A stretch of 64,000 bases of DNA. Origin: Eurosta solidaginis. Its lineage: Eukaryota; Arthropoda; Insecta; Diptera; Tephritidae. The DNA is taken from assembly GCF_040869045.1 (NCBI RefSeq), contig NC_090319.1, positions 359,183,739 through 359,247,738 on the forward strand. Direction: 5' to 3'. The notes under the pieces were generated by a model. That model worked only from the letters and a program-made list of their open reading frames with translations, searched no databases and was not told where the DNA came from. The translations under genes and the position numbers were made by a program. Below are positions 34,125-46,100 of the stretch, piece by piece. Positions within the stretch are counted from its first letter, which is position 1. Each line of letters starts with the position of its first letter.

Positions 34125-34404
34125 AAAATTTTGAATTGGAAAAAAGACAGGCTACTAAATTTTTGTGATTGTAGTAGAATAAGTGTGACAAAAAAAAAAT
34201 TATTTAGGTACATTCGATTTTTGAATACAAAAACAAAAAGACTAACACAGCAATATATCGGCACTCTGATGTTTGTGAGTGTACCCAGCCGGTAGTAGCA
34301 ATATAGAAGTATGACATATGTGGTAATTGGCAGCCGCCTATCGCTCCGACGGTACTAGGTCCAACTTCCGGGAAAAGTAACATCAAAACTGTAGAAAACA
34401 AGTT
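34125..34404. other. Upstream flank of the protease gene, nothing recognised
   Basis: AT-rich. Small frames on both strands are unsupported. Confidence 0.35.
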
Positions 34405-34590
34405 TTTTTAAGCGGGGTCACCTCTCGGAAGTGATTCGTCAAAAACTCCGGGCGTATTTCTGCCATGAAAGCATGTAGGCCCAGTCCCGTCAATTTCTAG
34501 GAAAAATTAAAAGGAGCACTACGCAAATTGAAAGAGAAGCTCGGCCTTAAATCTCTTCGGAGGTTATCGCCCATTGTATTTATTTATTTA
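34405..34590 (+). repeat. tRNA-derived SINE, 5' part missing
   Basis: Contains TTTTTTTAAGCGGGGTCACC, TATTTCTGCCATGAAAGCAT, GGAGCACTACGCAAATTGAA, GAGAAGCTCGGCCTTAAATC and GGTTATCGCCC, then an ATTTATTTA tail. The tRNA-like head is absent, and a body segment between 'ccatgaaa' and 'gcatgtaggc' is deleted. Confidence 0.8.
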
Positions 34591-34639
34591 ATTGTTTATT
34601 TATATACAATGATGGAAGAAATAATAGGGACAACTTAGT

Positions 34640-34730
34640 GCGAAATACTAAATCTAATATCTAATATCTAATCTAATATCTAATATCTAATCTAATCTAA
34701 TCTAATCTAATCTAATATCTAATCTAATAT
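34640..34730. repeat. (TCTAA)/(TCTAATA) microsatellite at the 5' edge of unit 1
   Basis: Repeats of ATCTA and ATCTAAT run up to the Helitron-type 5' end at 34723. The end itself begins TCTAATATATATTATAAATG, so the microsatellite looks like an expansion of that terminus. Confidence 0.85.
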
Positions 34731-34755
34731 ATATTATAAATGGGAAAGTTTGGAT

Positions 34756-34802
34756 GTGAAGATGTTTGGATGTTTGGATGTTTGGATGTTTGGATGTTTG
34801 TC
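34756..34802. repeat. (GTTTGGAT)n microsatellite in unit 1 head
   Basis: The octamer repeats several times. Equivalent tracts in units 2 (40757-40838), 3 (46123-46162) and 4 (50144-50171) have different copy numbers. Confidence 0.85.
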
Positions 34803-35540
34803 CAGACGTTTGTCTTTGTGACTCAATCACGCAAGAACGGCTGGACCGATGTGGATGAAATTTTGCACACATATAGCCAATAGTCTAGAAGGATCTACTA
34901 ACTATATATTTTTGAAAAGGGGCGTGGTCCCCGCCACCTAGGAACAGTTATAATTTAATTATTATATTTTTTCGTCTTTGCGACTGAATCACGCCAGAAT
35001 GGCTACACGGATTTTGATGAAATTTGGGACACAGACAGTAGTCTACTAGCGAAATTTTTTTCGAACATGGAAAGAGGGGTGGGGGTCCCACGACCCCTTC
35101 GAGAAATTATTTTTCAATAATTTTTACACATTATAACTTTACGTATACTGGCCTTCACCAATATCACAGACTCAAGGGGTCAAATAAGTCGAGGGCTTAC
35201 AAAGTAAGCAGTGACACCCTCCACCCGCCCACCCCCCCCTTTATCTCCCCCTCTGGTGTAAAATCTCTAAATTGTTATAACTCAATATAAATTTTCTCCT
35301 AAATCAATAGTTTTTGGTATCTGGTACATACAGAACGAGATCTAGACAATTTTGGAGGAACGATCAGTGGTCCTCTCCTCTACTCCGCCATCCGCCCTCC
35401 ATCAATTGTTTTCATTAGCACGCTTTTATTAGCTTTACCTGTATGTTTCTATGTAACTTTTTATTCTCTCCAATGCGCCTGCTGCCTTATTAACATGGTT
35501 TTATAATTAGCTTCACCTTAATTGTAATCCCGTAAGGGTC

Positions 35541-38500
35541 ATATCGAGACCCTCCGGGATCATTTCTGGATGGTTTTCGGGATCGGTCCGGGATTACGCC
35601 GGGGTAATTTCGGAACTCTTTCGGGACTATTTCGGGATCATTTTGGGACCCTTCCGGGATCATTTCTGTATAGTTTTCGGGATCCGTCCGGGATCCCGTC
35701 GGGGTTATTTTAGGACATTTTCGGGACTATTCCGGAATTATTTCGGGACTATTTCGCGATCATTTGGGGACCCTTCCGGCATCATTTCTGGATGGTTTTC
35801 GGGATCCGTCCGGGATCATTTGCGTACCTTCGAGAGATAAATTCTTGATGGTTTCCGGGATCATTACGGGACTTTTTCGGGGTCAGTTTGGGTCCTTTCC
35901 GTAATCATTCCTGGATGGTTTTAGGGATCCATCCGGGATCCCGTCGGCGTCATTTTGGGACTTTTGCGGGATCATTTGGGGTCTCTTCCGGCATCATTTC
36001 TGGATGTTTTACGGGATCCGTCCGGGATCCCGTCGGCGTCATTTTGGGACTTTTGCGGGATCATTTGCGGTCTCTTCCGGCATCATTTCTGGATGGTTTA
36101 CGGGATCCGTCCGGGATCCTGTCGGGGTCATTTTGGGACTTTTGCGGGATCATTTGGGGTCTCTTCCGGCATCATTTCTGGATGGTTTACGGGATCCGTC
36201 CGGGATCCTGTCGGGGTCATTTTGGGACTTTTGCGGGATCATTTGGGGTCTCTTCCGGCATCATTTCTGGATGGTTTATGGGATCCGTCCGGGATCCCGT
36301 CGGCGTCATTTTGGGACTTTTGCGGGATCATTTGGGGTCTCTTCCGGCATCATTTCTGGATGGTTTACGGGATCCGTCCGGGATCCTGTCGGGGTCATTT
36401 TGGGTCTTTTGCGGGATCATTTGGGGTCTCTTCCGGCATCATTTCTGGATGGTTTACGGGCTACGTCCGGGACCCTGTCGGGGTAATTTTGGGACTTTAG
36501 CGGGATCATTTGGGGTCTCCTCCGGCATCATTTCTGGATGGTTTACGGGATCTGTCCGGGATCCTGTCGGGGTCATTTTGGGACTTTTGCGGGATCATTT
36601 GGGGTCTCTTCCAGCATCATTTCTGGATGGTTTTCGGGATCCGTCCGGGATCCTGTCGGGGTCATTTTGAGACTTTTGCGGGATCATTTGGGGTCTCCTC
36701 CGGCATCATTTCTGAATGGTTTACGGGATCCGTCCGGGATCCTGTCGGGGTCATTTTGGGATTTTTGCGGGATCATTTGGGGTCTCTTCCGGCATCATTT
36801 CTGGATGGTTTAGGGGATCCGTCCGGGACCCTGTCGGGGTCATTTTGGGACTTTAGCGGGATCATTTGGGGTCTCCTCCGGTATCATTTCTGGATGGTTT
36901 ACGGGATCCGTCCGGGATCCTGTCGGGGTTATTTTGGGACTTTTGCGGAATCATTTGGGGTCTCTCCCGGCATCATTTCTGGATGGTTTTCGGGATCCGT
37001 CCGGGATCCTGTCGGGGTCATTTTGGGACTTTTGCGGGATCATTTGGGGTCTCTTCCGACATCATTTTTGGATGGTTTACGGGATCCGTCCGGGATCCTG
37101 TCGGGGTCATTTTGGGACTTTTGCGGGATAATTTGGGGTCTCTTCCGGCATCATTTCTGGATGGTTTACGGGATCCGTCCGGGACCCTGTCGGGGTCATT
37201 TTGGGTCTTTAGCGGGATCATTTGGGGTCTCCTCCGGCATCATTTCTGGATGGTTTTCGGGATCCGTCCGGGATCCCGTCGATGTCATTTCGGGACTATT
37301 TTGGCATCATTTGGGGTACCTTCCGGTATCAATTCTAGATGGTTTTCGGGATCCGTCCGGGATCCCGTCGGAGTCATTTCGGAATTTTTTCTCGACTAAT
37401 ACAGGATCATTTGGGGACCTTATCGGCATCATTTCTGGATGGTTTTCGGAATCCGTCCGCGATCCCGTCAGGGTCATTTCGGTATAATTTGGGGTACCTG
37501 CCGGCATCATTTCTGGATGGTTTTCGGTATCCGTCCGGGATCCCGTCGGTGTCATTTCGGGTTCATTTGGGGTCCATTCCGGCATCATTTTTGGATGGTT
37601 TTCGGGATCCGTCTGGGATCCTATCGGGGTCATTTTGGGACTTTTGCGGGATCATTTGGGGTCTCTTCCGGCATCATTTCTGGATGGTTTTCGGGATCCG
37701 TCCGGGATCCTGTGGGGTCATTTTGGGACTTTTGCGGGATCATTTGGGGTCTCTTCCGGCATCATTTCTGGATGGTTTACAGGATACGTCCGGGATCCTG
37801 TCGAGGTCATTTTGAGACTTTTGCGGGATCATTTGGGGTCTCTTCCGGCATCATTTCTGTATGGTTTTCGGGATCCGTCCGGGATCCTGTCGGGGTCATT
37901 TTGGGACTTTTGCGGGTTCATTTGGGGTCTCTTCCGGCATCATTTCTGGATGGTTTACGGGATCCGTCCGGGATCCTGTCGGGGTCATTTTGGGCCTTTT
38001 GCGGGATCATTTGGGTTCTCTTCCGGCATCATTTCTGGATGGTTTACGGGATCCGTCCGGGATCCTGTCGGGGTCATTTTGGGACTTTTGCGGGATAATT
38101 TGGGGTCTCTCCCGGCATCATTTCTGGATGGTTTTCGGGATCCGTCCGGGATCCTGTCGGGGTCATTTTGGGACTTTTGCGGGATCATTTGGGGTCTCTT
38201 CCGGCATCATTTCTGGATGGTTTACGAGATCCGTCCGGGATCCTGTCGGGGTCATTTTGGGACTTTTGCGAGATCATTTGGGGTCTCTTCCGGCATCATT
38301 TCTGGATGGTTTACGGGATCCGTCCGGGACCCTGTCAGGGTCATTTTGGGACTTTAGCGGGATCATTTGGGGTCTCCTCCGGGATCATTTGGGGTACCTA
38401 GATGGATAGTTTTCGGGATTCGTCCGGGATCCCGTCTGGATCATTTCAGGACTTTTTCGGGATCATTTGGGGTATCTTCCGGCCACTTTTCTAGATGGTT

Positions 38501-40255
38501 TTCGGTATCCGTCCGGGATACCGTCAGGGTAATTTCGGGACTATTTGGGATAACTTGGGAACCTTTCCGGCATCATTTCTGGATAGTTTCCGGGATCCTT
38601 CGGGGATCCCGTCAGGGTCATTTCGGAACCCGCGAGTAATGCGGGATCATTTGGGGACCATTTCGCCATCAATTCCGGATGGTTTTCGTGATCCGTCCGG
38701 GATACCGTCAGGATAATTTCGGGACTATTTTGTGATAACTTGGGAACCTTTCCGGCATCATTTCTGGATAGTTTCCGGGATCCGTCGGGAATCCCGTCAG
38801 GATCATTTCGGAACTATAAGGGGATCATTTCATTTTTCATCTTTCTTTAAGGGGATCATTTCACCTTCCAGCATCATTTCTGTATACTTTTGGGGATCCG
38901 TCCGGGATCCCGACGGGGTCATTTCTGGCCTATTTCGGGATCATTTTGGGGTATCAACCGGCATCATTTCTGGATGGTCCGGGATCCGTCCGGGATCCCA
39001 TCGGGGGAATTTCGGGAATTTTTCGGGATCATTTGGGGTCCCTTCCGGCATCATTTCTGGATCGTTTTCGGGATCCGTCCGAGATCTCGTCGGGTTTATT
39101 TTTTTACTTTTTCGGGAAAATGTCAGGGAGTTTCGAGACTGTTCTTGGATCATTTGGGGATCCTTCAGGGATAATTTCTGGATGGTTTTCGGGATCCCGT
39201 CGGGGTAATTTCGGAACTTTTTCACGACTATTTCGGGATCCGTTGCCCTTAAAGATCATTTCTGGGTGGTTTTCGGGATCCGTCCGGGATCCCGTCAGGG
39301 TTATTTCGCGCCTTTTCGGGACTATTTCGGGATCATTTTGGGACCCTTCCGGGATAATTTCTCTATGATTTTCGGGATCTGTTCGGGATCCCTTCGTAGT
39401 TTTTTCGCGACTTTATCTGGGATAAATTGCGGACCCTTTAGAGATCAATTCTGGATGGTTTTCGGTATCGGTCTGGGATCCCCTCAAGGTCATTTCGGGA
39501 CTTTTTCGGGACTATTTCGGAATCATTTTGGGAGCCCTCCGGCATAATTTCTGGGTGATTTTCGGGATCTGTCCGGGATCCCGACGGAGTTTTTTCGGGA
39601 CTTTTTCCGGACTATTTCTGGATTATTTGGGGACGTTTCAGAGCTCAGTTCTGGATGATTTTCGGGATCTGTCCGGGATCCCGTCAGAGTTATTTCGGGG
39701 TAATTTTGGGACCCTTCTAGGATAATTTCTTCATGATTTTCGAGATGGGTCTGAGTTTTTCGTGACTTTCGGGACTATTTCGGGATCATTTGCGGAACCT
39801 TCAGAGATCAATTCTGGATGGTTTGTGGACTTTTCCGGGATCATTTGGGGATCCCTCCAGAGTAATTTCTGGATGGTTTTCGGGATCCCGTCAGGGTCAT
39901 TTCGGGCCTTTTTCGTGACTACTATTTCGGAATTATTTTGGGACTCCTCCGGGATAATTTCCGGGCGATTTTCGGGATTTGTCCGGGATCCCGTCAGAGT
40001 TTTTTCGGGACTTTTTCGGACTATATCGGGATCATTTGCGGACCGTTCAGGAATCAAATCTGGATGGTTTTCGGGATCCGTCCGGAATCCCGTCAGGGTC
40101 ATTTCGGGACTTTTCTTGACTACTTCGGGATTATTTTGGGACCCTTCCGGCATCATTTCTGGATAGTTTTCGAGATTTGTCCAGGATCCCGTCGGCATCA
40201 TTTCGTGACTATTTGGTGTCATTTAGGGACACTTCCGGGATCATTTTAGGTCTCT
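35541..40255. repeat. Unit 1 minisatellite, 89-bp period, roughly 50 units
   Basis: In 36000-38400 the string GGCATCATTTCTGGATGG recurs every 89 bp (35990, 36080, 36169, 36258). Each unit divides into four ~22-bp sub-repeats beginning GATCATTTGGGGTC, GCATCATTTCTGG, GGATCCGTCCGGG and GGGTCATTTTGGG. GGATCC and CCGGG are dense, giving a GC-rich, CpG-rich island in AT-rich DNA. The edges (35541-35990, 38400-40255) are more diverged, as expected for an array homogenised in its centre. Frames up to 325 codons (36510-37487) are open on the plus strand because the unit lacks stops. Confidence 0.93.
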
Positions 40256-41559
40256 TCGGCAAATTATTCGTAATTAAAATTCGGTATGTTTTATCTTTAA
40301 TATATCACAGCTTTTTCGTTCTATTTTTAAATGAATCCTGTAACGAACTATTACAACTATAATTAAAATTTATGTAATATTTTAACCAACTAAATACCCG
40401 AAAAAGCAACACTGCTTTCATTTAAAAACTTCTTTTTGGTTTTAGCTAATTGTAGTTTCACTCCTTTGTTCTATGAGTAGCAATTCTTTTACCCCTGTCA
40501 TATCAATTAATTTAACTTAGAAACAAAATGTATTTTTTTTAATTCGAAAAAAGTGTATTGTACTATTCATGTAAGCGTGCCCATCAGCTCAGTTAGTTCT
40601 TTTTTTTACTGTATTAAAAAATAAAATACATTGACAGAAAAAATTTTTAAACAGACAACTTGATAAGCAGGCTAACGTGAATAGCACATATATTTTATTT
40701 TCTCCTTGCGGACGGGGCCGCGGGTAAAGGCTAGTATATTATAAATGGGAAAGTTTGGATGTTAAGATGTTTGGATGTTTGGATGTTTAGATGTTTGGAT
40801 GTTTGGATGTTTGGATGTTTGGATGTTTGGATGTTTGTCCAGACGTTTGTCTTTGTGACTCAATAACGCAAGAACGGCTGGACCGATTTGGATGAAATTT
40901 TGCACACATATAGCCAATAGTCTAGAAGGATCTACTAGCTATATATTTTTCAAAAGGGGCGTGGTCCCCGCCTCCTAGGAACAGTTATAATTTAATTATT
41001 ATATTTTTTCGTCTTTCCGACTGAATCACGCCAGAATGGCTACACGGATTTTGATGAAATTTGGGACACAGACAGTAGTCTACTAGCGTTATTTTTTTCG
41101 AACATGGAAAGAGGGGTGGGGGTCCCACGACCCTTCGAGACATTATTTTTCATAATTTTTACACATTATAACTTTACGTATACTGGCCTTCACCAATATC
41201 ACAGACTCAAGGGGTCAAATAAGTCGAGGGCTTACAAAGTAAGCAGTGACACCCTCCGCCCGCCCCCTTTATCTCCCCCTCTGGTGTAAAATCCATAAAT
41301 TGTTATAACTCAATCTAAATTTTCTCCTAAATCAATAGTTTTTGGTATCTGGTACATACAGAACGAGATCTAGACAATTTTGGAGGAACGATCAGTGGTC
41401 CTCTCCTCTACTCCCGCCATCCGCCCTCCATCAATTGTTTTTATTAGCGCGCTTTTATTAGCTTTACCTGTATGTTTCTATCTAACTTTTTATTCGCACC
41501 AATGCGCCAGCTGCCTTATTAACATGGTTTTATAATTAGCTTCACCTTATTTGTAATCC

Positions 41560-44500
41560 CGTAAGGGTCATATCGAGACCCTTCCGGGATCATTTCTGGA
41601 TGGTTTTCGGGATCGGTCCGGGATTACGCCGGGGTAATTTCGGGACTTTTTCGGGACTATTTCGGGATCATTTTGGGACCCTTCCGGGATCATTTCTGTA
41701 TAGTTTACGGGATCCGTCCGGGATCCCGTCGGGGTTATTTTGGAACATTTTCGGGACTATTCCGGAAACATTTCGGGACTATTTCGCGATCATTTGGGGA
41801 CCCTTCCGGCATCATTTCTGGATGGTTTTCGGGATCCGTGCGGGATCTCGTCGGGGTCATATGGGGACTTTTTCGGGATCATTTGAGGCTCTTCCGGCAT
41901 CATTTCTGGATGGTTTTCGGGATCCGTCCGGGATATCGTCGGGGTCATTTGGGGACTTTTTCGGGATCATTTGGGGGCTTTTCCGGCATCATTTCTGGAT
42001 GGTTTTCGGGAAACGTCCGGGATCTCGTCGGGGTCATTTGGGGACTTTTTTCGGATTATTTTGGGGCTCATCCGGCATCATTTCTGGATGGTTTTCGGGA
42101 TCCGTCCGGGATCCCGTCGGGGTCATTTCGGGACTTTTTCGCGACTAATACGGGATCATTTGGGTAATTCCAGCCTATAGTATAAGGGATTTATTTATTT
42201 ATTTATTTAATTATTTAAAGTCAACTAACAAGAGTGGTCGACTAACAAAATACAAAGGAAAGTAACATAAAAAAAAAGATAGCGTAAAAATATATACAAG
42301 TATAGAATTAAAAATGGAATAAATTAAAAATTTACAATTTATTTTAACATTGAACAAGAACTTAAATTAAACTATCATTACAAATTAAACAAATAAACTT
42401 TAAGATATCAGTTGAGACTGAAAAGTATACCATTGCGTAAGGCAACAAACGAACATTCGATACTAATGCAATTATACAAGTCGTTATAGTACGAGCACCA
42501 AACACGTATAGGATCATTTTTGTCAAAATTTCTACGACACAGGGGTAAATGGAAGGGCACGTAGTGTCTGGACGTCCTAGCAGGAACTGCAAAGCTCAAT
42601 CGACTTAGCAGCTCAGAGGAGTCAACCTCACCTAGAATTAGCTTATGCAGGAACATTACCCCGAGTAATATTCTACGATTTTCCAGAGTTGGCAAATTAA
42701 TGAGAAGAAGTCTACTTCTATAAGACGGAAGATGAAGATTTGAGTCCCAGTTAAAGGCCCGTAGAGCAAAAATTAAAAATTGTTTCTGCACAGACAGATT
42801 TGGGAAACCTTTCGGCATCATTTCTGGATGGTTTTCGGGATCCGTCCGGGATCCCGTCGGGGTCATTTCGGGACTTTTTCGCGACTAATACGGGATCATT
42901 TGGGAACCCTTTCTGCATCATTTCTGGATGGTTTTCGGGATCCGTCCGGGATCCCATTAGGGTAATTTCGGGACTATTAGGGGATCATTTGGGAACCTTT
43001 CCGGCATCATTTCTGGATAATTTTCGGGATCCGTCCGGGATGCCGACGAGGTCATTTCGGGACTATTTCGGGATCATTTGGGATACCTACCGGCATCATT
43101 TCTGGATGGTTTTTGGGATTCGTCCGGGATCCCGTCGTGGTCCTTTCGGGACTTTTTTTCGACTAATACGGGATCATTTGCGGACCCTTTCGGCATCATT
43201 TCTGGATAGTTGTCGGGATCCCGTCACGGTCATTTCGGGACTATTAGGGGATCATTTGAGGACCTTTCCGGCATCATTTCTGTATTGTTTTCGGAATCCT
43301 TTCGGGATCCCGTCAGGGTCATTTTGGGACTTTTTTGGGGCTAATACGGGATCATTTGGGGATCCTCTAGGGGTCGTTTCGTGACTTTTTCTGTTTTATT
43401 TCGGGATCATTTGGGGACCCTTCCGGCATAATTTCTTGATGGTTTGCCGGATCCATCAGGGTCATTTCGGGACCATTTTGGGATCATTTGGGGACCCTTC
43501 CGAGATCATTTCTGGATCCGTCCGGGATGCCGTAGGAGCCATTTCGGGATCTTTTGTTACTTTTCCGGGATAGTTTTTGGACCCTTCCGGGATCATTTCT
43601 GGATCGGTGCGGGATCCCATCTGGGTCATTTCCGGACTATTTTGGGATCATTTTGGGATCCTTCCGGAATCATTTCTGTATGGTTTTGCCGATCCGTCTT
43701 TGATTCCCTCGGAGCCATTTCGGAACCTTTTCTGGAGTATGTCGGGGTCATTTGGGGACTTTTTCGAGATCATTTGGGGCTCTTCCGGCATCATTTCTGG
43801 ATGGTTTTCGGGGTCCGTCCGGGATATCGTCGGGGTCATTTGGGGACTTTTTCGGGATCATTTGGGAGCTCTTCCGGCATCATTTCTGGATGGTTTTCGG
43901 GATCCGTCCGGGATCCCATCAGGGTAATTTCGGGACTATTAGGGGATCATTTGTGGACCTTTCCGGCATCATTTCTGGATAATTTTCGGTATCCCTCCGG
44001 GATGCCGACGAGGTCATTTCGGGATTATTTCGGGATCATTTGGGATACCTACCGGCATCATTTCTGGATGGTTTTTGGGATTCGTCCGGGATCCCGTCGG
44101 GGTCATTTCGGCACTTTTTCTCGACTAATACGGGATCATTTGCGGACCCTTTCGGCATAATTTCTGGATAGTTGTCGGGATCCGTTCGAGATCCCGTCAC
44201 GGTCATTTCGGAACTATTAGGGGATCATTTGTGGACCTTTCCGGCATCATTTCTGGATAGTTTTTGGAATCCTTTCGGAATCCCGTCAGGGTCATTTCGG
44301 GGCTTTTTCGGGATCATTTAAGGATGGCTTTCAGGATTCGTCCGGGAACCCGTCAGGGTAATTTCTGGACTTTTCCGAGACTATTTCGGGATCATTTTGG
44401 GACCTTCCCAAGATCATTTCTGGATGGATTTCGGGATTTGTCCGGGATGCCCTCAGGGTCATTTTGGGACTATTAGGTGAGCATTTGAGGACCGTTCCGG

Positions 44501-45950
44501 CATCACTTCTGGATGGTTTTCGGTATCCGTTCAGATTCCCGTCGGAATAATTGCGGGACTTTTTCGGGATCATTGGGGTCCCTTCCAAAATCATTTCTGG
44601 ATGGTTTTTGGGATTCATCCGGCATCCCGTCGGGGTCATTTCGGGACTTTTTCTCGACTAATACGGGATCATTTGCGGGCCCTTTCGGTATCATTTCTGG
44701 ATAGTTGTCGGGATCCGTTGGGGATCCCGTCAGGGTCTTTTCGGAACTATTGGGAGATCATTTGAGGACCTTTCCGGCATCATTTCTGGTTAGTTTTCGG
44801 GATACTTCACGGGTCCCATCAGGGTCATTTCGGGACTTTTTCGGCATCATTTAAGATTGGTTTTCAGGATTCGTCCGGTATCCGTCAGGGTAATTTCTGG
44901 ACTTTTCCCAGACTATTTCGGGATAATTTTGGGACCCTCCCAAGATCATTTCTGGATGGATTTCGGGATCTGTCAGGGATGCCGTCAGGGTCATTCTGGG
45001 ACTATTAGGTGATCATTTGAGGACCTTTTCGGCATCACTTCTGGATGGTTTTCGGTATCCGCTCAGGATCCCGTCGGAATTATTGCGGGACTTTTTCGGG
45101 ATCATTTGGTGTCCCTTCCGGCATCATTTCTGGCTGGTTTTTGGGATTCGTCCGGCATCCCGTCGGGTTCATTTCGGGACTTTTTCTCGCCTAATACGGG
45201 ATCATTTGCGGGCCCTTTCGGCATCATTTCTAGATAGTTGTCGGGATCCGTTCGGGATCCCGTCAGGGTCTTTTCGGAACTATTAGGTGATCATTTGAGG
45301 ACATTTCCGGCATCATTTCTGGATAGTTTTCGGGATCCTTTCGGGGTCCAGTCAGGGTCATTTCGGGACTTTTTCGGGATCATTTAGAGATGGCTTTCAG
45401 GATTCGTCCGGGAACCCGTCAGGGTAATTTCTGAACTTTTCCGAGACTATTTCGGGATAATTTTGGGACCTTCCCAAGATCATTTCTGGATGGATTTTGG
45501 GATCAGTCCGGGATGCCGTCAGGGTCAATTCCGGACTATTTCGGGATCATTTTGGAATCCTTCCGGAATCATTTCTGTATTGTTTTCGCGATCCATCGTG
45601 GATCCCCTCGGAGCCATTTCGGAACTTTTTCTGGAGTTAGTCGGGATAATTTAGGGACCCTTCCTGGATATTTTCTGGATGGTTTCTGAGATCCGTCTGG
45701 GAGCCCGTCAGGGTAATTTCGGAACTTTTTCGGGACTATTTCGGAATCAATTTGGTACCCTTCAGGCATCATTTCTGTGTGGTTATCTGGATAAGTCTAG
45801 AATCGTGTCGTTGTCATTTCGGGTGTTTTTGGGACACTTCCGGGGCGTTTCTGGATGGTTTTCGGGATCCGTCCTCGATAGCGTCGGGGTCATTTCGTGG
45901 CTTTTTTTGGATAATTTCGTTATCATTTTGGGATCCTATCAGGTTATCAG
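41560..45950. repeat. Unit 2 minisatellite
   Basis: Same ~22-bp sub-repeats as unit 1 but mixed orders, with TCGCGACTAATACGGGATCA and GGACTATTAGGGGATCA variants. Plus-strand frames of 60-240 codons inside are repeat by-products. Confidence 0.9.
42165..42797 (-). pseudogene. 5'-truncated jockey/CR1-like retrotransposon inserted in the unit 2 array
   Basis: The minus strand encodes the ORF2 C-terminus: QKQFLIFALRAFNWDSNLHL, then SRLLLINLPTLENRRILLGV and FAVPARTSRHYVPFHLPLCR (42780-42530). A short 3' UTR follows, then an AAAT tail (42217-42191, minus). Both sides carry ATTTGGG (42158-42164 and 42798-42804), a 7-bp target-site duplication. The equivalent place in unit 3 (47546-47552) has one uninterrupted ATTTGGG, so the empty site is visible. 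A 26-bp segment of unknown origin lies between the tail and the duplication. Confidence 0.85.
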
Positions 45951-46100
45951 CTCATAAAGTTCTTTTTTTTACTCAATTACAAAAATAAAATGAATTAGAC
46001 AGAAAAAAAATTTTAAACAGATAACTTTATAAGCAGGCTAACGTGAATAGCCCACATATTTCATTTTCTCCTTGCGGACGGGGCCGCGGGTAAAGGCTAG

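Larger units (their letters stand above)
34723..40734 (+). mobile_element. Unit 1 of the Helitron-like head-to-tail block (6.0 kb)
   Basis: 5' end TCTAATATATATTATAAATG. The head (to ~35530) carries GTTTGGAT repeats, GTCCAGACGTTTGTCTTTGT, GCAAGAACGGCTGGACCGAT and a later GGGGTGGGGGTCCCACGACC. The minisatellite is 35541-40255 and a tail with ATTAAAATTCGGTATG follows. The 3' end is CTTGCGGACGGGGCCGCGGG, TAAAGG, CTAG. The GCGG/CCGC hairpin ~9 bp before CTAG is the Helitron-type terminator. No Rep/helicase reading frame is present, so the element is non-autonomous. Only this unit keeps the ~300-bp tail segment 40256-40580 also found in unit 0. Confidence 0.8.
40735..46100 (+). mobile_element. Unit 2 of the Helitron-like head-to-tail block (5.4 kb)
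   Basis: Starts directly after the CTAG of unit 1 with TATATTATAAATGGGAAAG, so the terminal TC is missing. The head is 40735-41555, the minisatellite 41560-45950 (split by a retrotransposon at 42165-42797), and the short tail 45951-46100 ends CGGACGGGGCCGCGGGTAAA then GGCTAG. Many array units carry an extra CGACTAATACGGG block, giving longer periods of ~100 bp. Large parts (42800-43700) are near-identical to unit 3 (47550-48420). Confidence 0.8.

Noticed and set aside
35541..40255. CRISPR-like repeat-spacer array
   Set aside because: The whole unit repeats with no unique spacers, the host is clearly eukaryotic, and no cas genes exist.
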